Assembly: GCA_905250115.1 (NCBI GenBank)
Contig: CAJNOI010000089.1
Coordinates: 264,778-328,777, forward strand
Length of the DNA stretch: 64,000 bases
Reading direction: 5' to 3'
Source: Adineta steineri
Taxonomy: Eukaryota; Rotifera; Eurotatoria; Adinetida; Adinetidae
A program made the position numbers and the translations under genes. This document shows positions 13,482-22,670 of this stretch, piece by piece (within the stretch, counting starts at the first letter, position 1; every line of letters starts with the position of its first letter). Under the pieces are notes generated by a model. The model saw only the letters and a program-made list of their open reading frames with translations. It searched no databases and was not told the origin of the DNA.

Positions 13482-13572
13482 TTATGTTATGAAAAGAATA
13501 TCATCAGTTTTTCGTCTGTATATTCACTATACTTTCAACAAAAAACATCATTTAGCTACTTTTACATAACAC
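13482..13572 (-). promoter_or_regulatory. SECIS-like hairpin, unit A
   Basis: Read on the - strand the element keeps ATGAT, a 10-bp helix (GTTTTTTGTT with GACGAAAAAC), a GAAA bulge, a short helix (GTATA with TATAC), and TGATG. Compared with unit B, two positions of the main helix changed while pairing was kept: a G.U pair became G-C and a C-G pair became U.G. No selenocysteine codon is seen in copy A, so this may be a relic. It lies about 580 bases beyond the copy A stop, separated from it by an insertion. Confidence 0.55.
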
Positions 13573-13582
13573 AACAATACTT

Positions 13583-14147
13583 CATACTAGAGACCCCTGT
13601 GAAGAGTCAAGATTTCATATTATAGGGAAAACTGGCTCAATAAAAAGTGAGTGGTGTCAAAGTTGAAAGTTGAATTCAGTTGTTCGCTTCGAGTATTAAA
13701 CTATTCTCTTTTTGTATCTCTCTTTCCTTCATCATCACTAATGTTCTGCTTGCCCAGTTACTCCTATTCCCCTTAATCATATTCTCCCTGTGCTCTACGC
13801 TCACCTATGCTCTCGGTTCACTCTCACACCTCCCCTCCACTGTTACCTTCTTGCAGATGGATAATTGAACACTTAAGTTCACGTGTGAGGTGTGGCATAC
13901 ATATAAAAAGTTCGGATAAGAAATAAAGTCTCAGAAGAAAACTTGTAAATTTTTATATAGATTTTTTTATTTTATTATGTCTTATTTTTTCCTTTTGTTT
14001 TGTTTTATTTTTTATTTTGTCTTATTCTTTTATTTTAATGAATGGGCAGATAATAATAATAATATAGAATGATAGGACAATGTACTCAGATGGTCATCGT
14101 CGGCTAGTCATATATGTATGTGCATCTGTTTTTCTTTCCGTTCTTTG
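13583..14147. mobile_element. insertion in the 3' flank of copy A, possibly a solo LTR or similar
   Basis: The 3' flank shared with the other units is interrupted after about 13583, and the unit sequence resumes only inside the copy A reading frame near 14175. The inserted stretch is richer in G and C than its surroundings in 13590-13920. It has a TATAAAAAG box at about 13902, an AATAAAG at about 13922 and then a T-rich tract. A promoter followed closely by a polyadenylation signal suggests an LTR. I could not find convincing inverted ends or a target duplication. The last residues of copy A (after about residue 405) come from this insert. Confidence 0.35.
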
Positions 14148-15456
14148 TTACGGAACTGAATCTTGTGCATCATAATATAGATCATTATTTTCATCATCAT
14201 CACTATTATCTTCATTGTCATTGGGTAATTGCAGGATAATGTTCTTCAAATCTGGAATATTATTTGTGGTAGGAATATGTTTAATTTCACGATATAAAAT
14301 CGACAGAACAGTTTTTGCTTGTAAAATAGAATTTTGTAGTTCAAATAGTGATAACTGTTGAGTATCATTCATATCTTTGAACTTAAATGTTAGAACTTTT
14401 CGAATAGTATTGACATTTTCACGCGGTACTTTGTGAAAATCTTGTCGACCACTTGTAAAATGATACATTCCACCTCGTAATGTTAACACAGAATGAATTG
14501 TACCTTTATCTGATATACCATAATCTGAAAGAATTTCTTCATCTTCTGGTTGCATTCCACCACATATAAAACGTTGATAGTCACAAGAAACACCTGTAAC
14601 ATTTTGGATTAATTTTTTCACCTCGAATACATTCATTTCAGAATTCACAGTGAGAGTGATAATTCTTCCAGTAATATTTGTCACAAATATCTGAAAATCA
14701 CGGCTGCTACCATTGTCAATCTTTAATAAAGACATAAAACAATACAATGATAGAGAAATAAAGAGAATCATAATTTACTTTCTTGCGAATGATTTTGGCC
14801 AAAACGACACAATTATTTTGATATAATTGACTTGACATTATAGTTTCTTCTGATTTTAAAATAGTACCTTGTTTCCAATTGCTTATGTTTGGTTTTTTAT
14901 TTGGATCTATAATACATGATTTCAATTCAAAATCAGCAGGTGGTCGTAGTCGTCGTTGTTTTATTTTCAATTTAATTTTCTCAATATTATCCGTTAATAA
15001 CATATTAATAACTATTCTTTGAGGCTGAAAATCTTCATATTTTCCAATAAATACAGGTATCTCACCATATGAAACAAATTCTTGACCATTTTCATATTCA
15101 GATACAGTAGATTTCAATTCAGATTCATCCAGTGGTGAAATAATATCATCATTTTTAGTCCCAATTCTTATCCATTGATGAAGATATTTAGGTACATAAG
15201 TTTCCTTAAAATCACGAATTATTTTACTAATTGATTCATGATCCATATAGTTGTTTGTTGTTCGATTTCCAAATGGATCTATAAATGTTAATGAACGAGA
15301 TTTTAATTCATTTCGTACTTTCTTGTCTATTTGCAATTGATTATTAATACTATTCTCCATTTCGATTATTTGATATTGAATGGCTTGGACTTGAGAAACT
15401 AAATCTTCATAGATAAATGAAGATGGTATGTTTGATATGACATCTGCAGCAGCCAT
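14148..15456 (-). CDS. ubiquitin-like domain protein, copy A
   Basis: Two exons, 15456-14779 and 14720-14148, with a 58-bp intron, giving 416 aa. Residues 1-130 are a helical region without a recognised family. Residues 131-223 may be a divergent ubiquitin fold (PVFIGKY, NIEKIKLKIKQ, then a C-terminal strand CVVLAKII). Residues 235-310 are a clear ubiquitin-like domain (IFVTNITGRIITLTV, LSDYGISDKGTIH) ending LTLRGG. Met follows the diglycine at once, then a conserved block [11 protein letters not shown] and an acidic tail. The diglycine-Met arrangement resembles ubiquitin precursors cut by deubiquitinases. The extreme C-terminus (DLYYDAQDSVP) derives from inserted DNA and replaces the tail seen in copies B and E. 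Function is unknown. Exon structure is identical to copies B, D and E. Confidence 0.82.
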
Positions 15457-16065
15457 AATATATATATGTTATCAATTATATATCTAAAAAAGAAAAAGAG
15501 AACATTGATTGTTGATATTTAATTTGATAATTATTATTAATGAATAGGATTCAAGCTTCACACGAACTAATACAGTATATTTTTGTGAGTCGAAAGGAAA
15601 GATTCCTCGATTTATATTACATCATGAATCGAGATTTCGCCATCGTGATAGTATGAGAATAAACCAGCATTTGAAAATCGAGAAAATATGTAACTGTCGA
15701 GTGTTTTACTTATTGGATTCTTTTATATGAGTCAAAAAAACCCACTACATACATGTTGTGTAATAAGATCGTGATGCACAGGAAAAAACAGGAAAAAAAC
15801 ACAGATATCTACGCAAAGGCGATAACCATATCTACATATGAATCATATTTGAGATAAAAATTCGCCATTTTTACCAACGAGTTACGAAACATTTCATGGA
15901 ATTCATTTTTAGTCTTTTTTGGCAGTTAGTCATATAAAGAATTCTTTTTCTATCGAATTTCGAAAATCTCCAAAGACATATAGATCACAATAATCATAAA
16001 TTATTGTTTTAAAGACAACAGATCAAATATTATGTAATGTAAAAGCATTGCACATGCCAAGAATA

Positions 16066-16392
16066 TACAGGGGGATCCACAAGTAACGGGTGGCTCATTA
16101 TAAATGGCCCACCTTTGTATCTCATGTTTTCACTAATTAATATGTTGTATGAAAAAACTAAAATATATCATAAGACCCACCGTCAAAAGCTCTACAATCT
16201 ATAAAGCAGCATTTATTATAATCGTATAACTTTTGCTTTCTTTAAAACAAAGAGTATACAATTAAAATAAGCTTTACTGTACATTGTGGAGTTTTTCACA
16301 CTATACTGTATGGTATATTTTTTTCGTTAGAATGTACGAATTGGTGGAAAAATGAGATGCAAGAGTGGAACATTTATTACCAGTCACCCACA
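16066..16392. mobile_element. fold-back (MITE-like) element 1
   Basis: The left end, GGGTGGCTCATTATAAATGG followed by CCCACCTTTGTATCTCAT, is the imperfect inverted complement of the right end (about 16340-16392). Inner parts also pair: AAAAGCTCTACAATCTA near 16190 with the sequence near 16280. The whole element could form one long imperfect hairpin. It contains no ORF. It sits in the 5' flank of copy A at a point where the other units are continuous, which fits an insertion. Confidence 0.55.
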
Positions 16393-16919
16393 ATATATGC
16401 ATATCTATATATATATGTTTATAAAGTGTCGCGTTGTAGGCGAAAATATTGGTTTGCAAAATTCTTTTTATGTCTGAATTATTGTTACTTTATCGACCTC
16501 ACTTACAAGTTAGAGAAAACGATAACCATTTTGAGATTACTTTCCATATAATCTTTCATCTTGAAAGAATGAAACCTTTTTGTTATTTCTTACGAGAATG
16601 GAGAGAGTACGTGTTTTTATGACATCCATGCTGATTCATCTGAATATGATTTTTCTGTTTTACATATGTACTTCCACATTTTATCATTCTATATAAAAGC
16701 ACTCAATAAGATTTACAGCAAAGATTATTTTTTTACAATACTTTTACAAATAAAATGTCTGGCATAAGAAAAATGTCTCGAATCATAATACATCATCTCA
16801 TCATATAACTCAATAAAATCTTGTTTTAATCATAATATTTTTTTAGTATCAATAAAAACTAATGTTACTACTAAATGCAATTTTGAAAGACAGTTTTTTT
16901 CGATAGTCAAATATATAAC

Positions 16920-17240
16920 GACTAGCACATGACAAATGTTCCACTTTTGCATCTTCTTTTTCAATCAATTGTTGCGTTATATGAAAAAAACAAAATATAC
17001 CATAAAATACAGTGTAAAAAGCTCTATGACCTACAACCTAAAACTTATATTAATTCTATCCTCTTTGTTTTGGAAAAAAAGTAAAATTTATACAATTAAA
17101 ATAAATTTTACTGTATAAATTGTAGAGCTTTTCACGTTACCTCTTATGATGTATTCTGTTTGTGTCATAGAACGTATTGCTAACCAGTGAAAAAATGAAC
17201 TGCAAAAGCGGGGCTTTTTTTATGAGCCACCCATCAACTT
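16920..17240. mobile_element. fold-back (MITE-like) element 2, related to element 1
   Basis: It shares end and inner words with element 1: the inner CAATTAAAATAAATTTTACT corresponds to CAATTAAAATAAGCTTTACT, and the right end reads GAGCCACCCATC. The two halves are inverted complements of each other (GTAAAAAGCTCTATGACCT against TTGTAGAGCTTTTCACG). Same orientation as element 1, no ORF. Confidence 0.55.
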
Positions 17241-17367
17241 TAACGACATTATCTCTCATCAATAATGAAATGAAAATTATATGCTTTACAAAGTTCGAGT
17301 TTATTGTAATAAAATAAAACATTATTAGAAAACAAATACAAAATTTACAAAATGATTATTTGTATTA

Positions 17368-17460
17368 TTATGTTATCAAAAGTATATCATCAGTTTTTCA
17401 TCTGTATATTTACTATACTTTCGACAAAAAACATCATTTAGCTACTTTTACATAACATAA
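17368..17460 (-). promoter_or_regulatory. form 2 SECIS element in the 3' UTR of the deiodinase segment
   Basis: On the - strand, about 31 bases after the stop, the sequence folds by eye into the SECIS pattern. Helix I pairs TTATGTTAT with ATAACATAA and AAAAGTA with TACTTTT. The core quartet is ATGA opposite TGAT (ATGA at 17437-17434, TGAT at 17392-17389). Helix II is GTTTTTTGTC with GATGAAAAAC, 10 pairs including two G.U. An unpaired GAAA follows, then a mini-helix GTATA with TATAC and a GTAAA loop. This is the layout of form 2 eukaryotic SECIS elements, which recruit SBP2 and the selenocysteine elongation factor. No folding program was run. Confidence 0.78.
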
Positions 17461-17490
17461 CAACACTTTTCATCATTATTCATCATGTTG

Positions 17491-18462
17491 TTATTGAATA
17501 ACTTCATCCAATGCATTCCTAATTAATTCTAATGAATATGATCCTTTAATTGGTTCAGCTATATAACGAAATCTTTTCATTTTATCAACCACATAAAATC
17601 GAATTGGCCATGGATTATACATTTTACTAAATGGATTATCTCGTGATACTGGATCGATTAATAATGGTATTCGATATTTTGTTGTTTCAATAAAATCTTT
17701 AGCTATTCGAATTCGATCAACATCACATTTTGGTTGAACATAACTTATTCGACTACCAATTGGCCTATTACAATAATAATTTTAGTTTACATTCTAATTC
17801 AAATCAACTACTTACCATTCATCAGATGCATGAGCTTCTTCAATATACACAGTTATTAGATCAATATGATCTTTATAAATATCCATTAACTCATGAAGTT
17901 GTGGAACAATACCACGAAATGGTGGTCATGTATATGATCCACCAATAATTAATAATGGTTTATTAGAATGACAAGGAGAACGAGAATAAGAGAATAATGA
18001 TACAAATTCATTATTAAGATTTAATAATTCAATATCAATAGCTTCATCACCAACTCGAAAATGACCTTGTCTTGCACGATTATGTCGAACATAAAGAGAT
18101 AAATTATGAAATTCTGCATCATTTGAATATAACTCATGGGCACTTCTCAATATACTAAAACAAAACAAAATAATAATAAAGATCTTCATTTATTTATTAA
18201 GAAAATAAAATCAAATATTTTACTTTAAACCATGTTGAATTTCACTTTCTGTTGCATCTTGACCAATTGTTTCTTTGATTAATTGTGTTTGTAATTGATC
18301 AATAATATCCATCCAATCAATATCTGTTCGATCTTGAATAGATGATAATAATTGTTGAGTTTGTGAACTAAGTCGAAGTTGTTCTTCTTTAATAAGTAGA
18401 TGTTTGAGAGTGTTATGTTCTAATAATCGAAAGACTCGTAATTCATTTCTTGTCTTGGATTG
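17491..18462 (-). CDS. iodothyronine deiodinase-like selenoprotein segment (in-frame TGA)
   Basis: Coding blocks are 18462-18224, 18154-17816 and 17764-17491 with consistent phases: 283 codons after the TGA that ends copy B. The first block is helical and has no start codon near its 5' end; it lies in the same frame as copy B. The second block has the deiodinase active-site motif GGSYT-U-PPFRG, where U is TGA at 17928-17926, and YIEEAHASDEW, matching the conserved EEAH-S-W block of T4 deiodinases (thioredoxin fold). The third block continues the domain to a TAA. Deiodinases remove iodine from thyroid hormones; in invertebrates the substrate is unclear. An alternative start at ATG 18189 lies in the predicted first intron and would give a short hydrophobic leader. 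A SECIS-like hairpin follows, as a selenoprotein needs. Whether translation begins at copy B is the open question. Confidence 0.82.
17926..17928 (-). other. TGA predicted to encode selenocysteine (deiodinase active site)
   Basis: The TGA sits between SYT and PPF, exactly where deiodinases carry selenocysteine in their SxTxPPF motif. Coding signal continues in frame on both sides, and the downstream half holds conserved family residues. A SECIS-like hairpin lies in the 3' flank. Confidence 0.85.
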
Positions 18463-18465
18463 TCA
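18463..18465 (-). other. TGA codon between ubiquitin-like and deiodinase parts, candidate recoding site
   Basis: The context is CAA-TGA-CAA. The inverted copy E has CAA-TGA-CTA in the same place, and the frame beyond it (TCC-AAG-ACA-AGA in B, TCC-AAT-ACA-AGA in E) is alike. TGA followed by C, and UGA-CUA in particular, is the known leaky stop context of animal readthrough genes. With a SECIS in the same transcript, selenocysteine insertion is also possible. Confidence 0.5.
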
Positions 18466-19738
18466 TTGATCATGTTCATTACCATCATCACCATTATCTT
18501 CATTGTCATTGGGTATTGGTAGAATAATGTTCTTCAACTGTGTAATATTATCTATGGTATAAATCCCTCTAGTCTTACTATATAAAGTCGACATAATAGT
18601 TTTTGCTTGTAGAATAGAATTCTGCAAGTCAGATGGTGATAATTCTTGAATATTATGCATATCTTGAAACTTGAATGTTAGAACATTTTGAATAGCATTC
18701 ATACTCTCATAAGGCAAACAGCGAAAATCTTGTCGACCACTTGTAAAATGATACATTCCACCTCGCAATTCTAATATTAAATGAAGTGTACTTTTTTCTG
18801 ATATATTATAATCTGAAAGAGTTTTGTGATCTTCTAATTTTTTTCCATAAAACTTCAGACGTTGCTGATCAGGAGGAATACCTTCAACATTTTGAATCAA
18901 TTCCTTGATAGTTAACATATTCATTTGAGAATTCACATTGAGAATCATAGTTTTTCCAGTGAGAGTTTTTACAAATAAACCAAAATCATAGCTGCTATCA
19001 CTATCAAACTTTAATAAAGAAATATAACTATACAATGATAGATAGAAAAAGACAATGGTAATTTACTTTATTGTCAATGACTTTTGCCAAAATGATACAA
19101 TTATTTTGATATAATTGACTTGACATAACAGTTTCTTCTGGTTTTAAAATCGCACCTTCTTTCCAATTTGTTTTATTTGGTCTTTTATTTGGATCTATAA
19201 TACATGATTCTAATTCAAAATCGGGAAATCGTCGTTGTTGTTTTATTTTCATTTTTATTTTATCAATATTATCCATTAATAACATATTTATAACAATACT
19301 TTGAGGCCAAAACTTTTCGTGTATTCCAATAAAGACAGATATTTCACCATATGAAACAAATTCATAACCATTCTCATATTGAGATACAGTAGATTTCAAT
19401 CGAGATTCACTCAATGGCGAGATAATATCATCATTTTTAGTACCAATTTGTATCCATTGTTGAAGATATTTAGGAACATAATTTTTCTTATAATCTCGAA
19501 GTATTTTATTGATTGATTCATGATCCATATATATATTTGTTGTTCGGTTTCCATATGGATCTATGAATATGAATGAACGAGATTTTAATTCATTTTGTAT
19601 TTTCTTTTCTTTTTCCAATTGACTACTAATGATGTTTTCCATTTCCATAATTTGATTTTGAATGCTTTGGACTTGAGACACTAAATTTTCATAGATAAAC
19701 GAAGATGGCTTCTTTGAAATAACAGCTGCATTAGCCAT
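18463..19738 (-). CDS. ubiquitin-like domain protein, copy B, in frame with the deiodinase segment
   Basis: Exon 1 is 19738-19067 and exon 2 runs from 19008 to a TGA at 18465-18463, giving 405 aa to that codon. The ubiquitin-like domain is the best preserved of the family ([54 protein letters not shown] split across the C-terminal strand). GGM and the [11 protein letters not shown] block follow, then an acidic tail GDDGNEHDQ. Beyond the TGA the same frame stays open for 79 codons to the splice donor at 18223, which leads into the deiodinase exons. Thus copy B is either a complete gene followed by a separate deiodinase gene, or the N-terminal part of a fused product made by recoding the TGA. 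Confidence 0.8.
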
Positions 19739-21388
19739 AATATATAAAAAGTTATCAATTAGTTATCTAGAAAAGTAAAAGAAAACGTTGATTGTTGATA
19801 TTTAATTTGATAATTATTATTAATAAATAGGATTCAAGTTTTATATGAATTAAATAGAGAATATTTTTTCAATCGAAAGAAAACATTGCTGAATTTATAT
19901 TACATCGTCGATCGAGAATTGTCCGTTGTAATATTATGAGAAAAAATCGACAATATACGTTATTACCAAGTGTTGTACTTTCTCGGTCTTTTTTTTAAAA
20001 TTGAACGCAGGCTATTGTATACATCTAGTGTAATAAAATCGTTAAGCCATAAATAAGAAGGAGGAAAGAATATACAAACATGAACGCATGGACGATAGTC
20101 ATAGTGGCAATGACTCATCTTCGAGACAAATATTTGCTCGTTTTGATAAAAAATACGAAAGACTTCATCGACTTCATTTTTAATCTTTTCGAAATCATGA
20201 GACATGACGATTTTTTTCCATTGGATTTCCAAAATTTTTAAACATCTATAGATTTTAATAATCAGAAATGATAATTTTATAAAAGAAATATCGAATAACA
20301 TGGTTCATAAGTAATTATGCGACAAGAAATCTAAATATTTCCATACTGGTTCCATAAAATGAACTGTTTTTTTGTGAATCTTATACCTTAACTCATAGTT
20401 TTATTTCATACGAATTATATAAATTCTGACTATTCTTAAATTATTGTGGAAATTCTAAAAGATAGAAAGCTCGGTCATTCGACACAGCTTATCGAACTCT
20501 ATTTATTCGATAAAAAAAGATATTTTTTGGCTTAAGTCTTGGGCATCTAGAACAGTTTTATCATCGCGTAGCGATGTCACATAAAAAGGTCCTTTCTGTC
20601 CGGTACCAACGAGAAAACTGTAACTTTTTGCGGCCCATTGTTTCTACATGAGATCCACATTGATCCACTTTCATAGCGCTTTGAACGAACTTTACAAAGA
20701 CAGAAGATTTTGTTTGTACCTATTTTATCTGTGTGTAAAATGCAAAAAACAAACGAAACGCTGTGACACAGTTTTTGTCACCCATTTCTGAAGTATTTAA
20801 CATGTTCAGAATGATTTGATGTAACTCATTCAAATTTGTTTAACTCGAGAATCATTTTTTTGATAACTTGATCATTGAAGTGTCGGGCTATGTGGACAGA
20901 CTGTTATACAAGATGTCTCAAAACTTACTTTATCGAAAAATAATTGAGCATGTTTCTTGCAGATCAAAGAAATCAACTGAGTTCTTTTAATCAATGATGC
21001 AGATATGTTTACAGTTTACATTTGTAAGAGACTCATGGGTAAATATCATTGTTGATCATGACAAAAAAATGCTACTCTTTCATACATAAAAAAAAGAACA
21101 GTATACTTAACAAAAGATTTCTAAGTATGTGCTTATCGAAATAAAGCTTCAATATACCTCTATCATCGATGGGAAAATCAGTAGATTTGTTCAAATTCTA
21201 TTGTCTTATATCAACATATGTATAGTCTATTCAATATTTGATATAATTGCTGATTAATTTTCACAATACTATCTATTAGCAATAGTGAAAAAGTAAATTA
21301 TATGTTTTGCATAGTTCCAGTTTATTTCGAGAGAAAAGAAAATCATTAGAAAACAAATAAAAAATTTACAAAATGATTATTTGTATTA
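19739..21388. repeat. duplicated spacer between copies B and C, no gene seen
   Basis: Upstream flank of copy B on the - strand. Large parts recur between copies C and D (for example around 20331-20400 and 23331-23400, 20560-20720 and 23525-23690, 20890-21120 and 24190-24430). No intact coding frame longer than chance is seen. ORFs such as 19963-20301 are not conserved as proteins in the duplicate. Confidence 0.6.
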
Positions 21389-21481
21389 TTATGTTATCAA
21401 AAGTATATCATCAGTTTCTTGTCTGTATATTCACTATACTTTCAACAAAAAACATCATTTAGCTAATTTTGCATAACATAA
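21389..21481 (-). promoter_or_regulatory. SECIS-like hairpin, unit C
   Basis: The core ATGAT and TGATG are kept. Helix II pairs GTTTTTTGTT with GACAAGAAAC (all pairs possible, with G.U), then GAAA, mini-helix GTATA with TATAC. It starts about 15 bases after the stop of the broken copy C. No selenocysteine codon remains upstream, so it is probably a relic of the deleted deiodinase part. Confidence 0.5.
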
Positions 21482-21496
21482 CAACATTTTATATCA

Positions 21497-22670
21497 TTAT
21501 TTTCCATCATCATCATTACTATTATCGTCTTTATTATTGGATATTGGTAAAATAATATTCTTCAAATCTGGAATATCATTAGAGATAGAGACTCCTTTAA
21601 TATGACTATATAAAGTAGACAGAATCGTTTGTGCTTGTAAAATAGAATTTTGTAATTCAGATGGTGATAATTGTTGAGTATCAGTCATATCTTCAAGCCT
21701 GAATGTTAGAACATTTTGAATAGCATTCATACTATCGTAAGGTAAATTGCTAAAATCTTGTCGACGACTTGTAAAATGATACATTCCACCTCGTAATTTT
21801 ATCACTAAATGAATTGTACCTTCATCTGGTGTATCATAATCTGAAAGGCTTTCTTCATCTTCTAATTGCATTCCACCAAATATAAGACGTTGTTGATCAT
21901 AAGGAATACCTTAAACATCTTGAATCCATTCTTTCATAATTGATACATTTGTTTCGGAATTTACATACAGAGTGACAGTTTGTCCCCTAAGAGTTTTCAC
22001 ATATATCTCAAAACTACGGTTGCTGCCACTAATAAACTTTAATAAAGAAATCAAACTATACGATGATAGATAGAAAAAGAGAATCATAATTTACTTTCTT
22101 GCGAATGATTTTGGCTAAAATGACACAATTATTTTCATATAGCTGGTTGGACATTATAGTTTCTTCTAACTTTAAAAGAGTACCTTCGCTCCAGTTTGTT
22201 ATGTTTGGTTCTATATTTGGATCTATAATACATGATCTTAATTCAAAATCATGAAACGGTCGTTGTTGTTTTATTCTCGTTTTCATTTTATCAATATTAT
22301 CCATTAACAGCATATTTACAACTATTCTTTGAGGCTGAAAATCTTCATATTTTCCAACGAATACAGATATTTGACCATATGAAATAAATTCTTGACCATT
22401 TTCATATTCAGATACAGTAAAATTCAATTCATATTCGTTCAGTGGTGAAATAATGTCATCATTTTGAGTACCAATTCGTATCCATTGTTGAAGATATTTA
22501 GGAACATACTTTTTCTTATAATCTCGAATTATTTTACTAATTGATTGATGATCCATATATTTCTTTGTTGTTCGGTTTCCATATGGATCTATGAAGGTTA
22601 ACGAACGAGATTTCAATTCATTTTGTACTTTCATTTGTGTCTGACATTGATTATTAACAATAGTTCCCAT
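21497..22670 (-). pseudogene. ubiquitin-like domain protein, copy C, broken
   Basis: Relic exons are 22670-22095 and 22036-21497. Two lesions are visible. First, the first 33 or so codons present in copies A, B, D and E (MAAADVIS onward) are missing; homology begins inside the coiled region (YQIIEM), so the available ATG is internal. Second, in exon 2 the codon matching GAA of the others (VEGIP) is TAA at 21913-21911, stopping translation before most of the ubiquitin-like domain. Downstream the frame is still open through [15 protein letters not shown] and [17 protein letters not shown] to a TAA at 21497. The tail [10 protein letters not shown] is shared with copy D and ends in what appears to be former 3' UTR. 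Either a young pseudogene or a source of short fragments. Confidence 0.75.

Noticed and set aside
13680..13868. Hydrophobic ORF in the insertion next to copy A
   Set aside because: Starts with TTG, pyrimidine-rich sequence gives hydrophobic codons; no sign of selection.
18432..18476. A very short intron removing the TGA at the end of copy B
   Set aside because: A GTAATG donor exists in copy B but the intron would be about 33 bases, and the donor is absent in copy E.
19963..20301. 112-codon - strand ORF upstream of copy B
   Set aside because: The duplicated spacers upstream of copies C and D do not preserve it as a protein.
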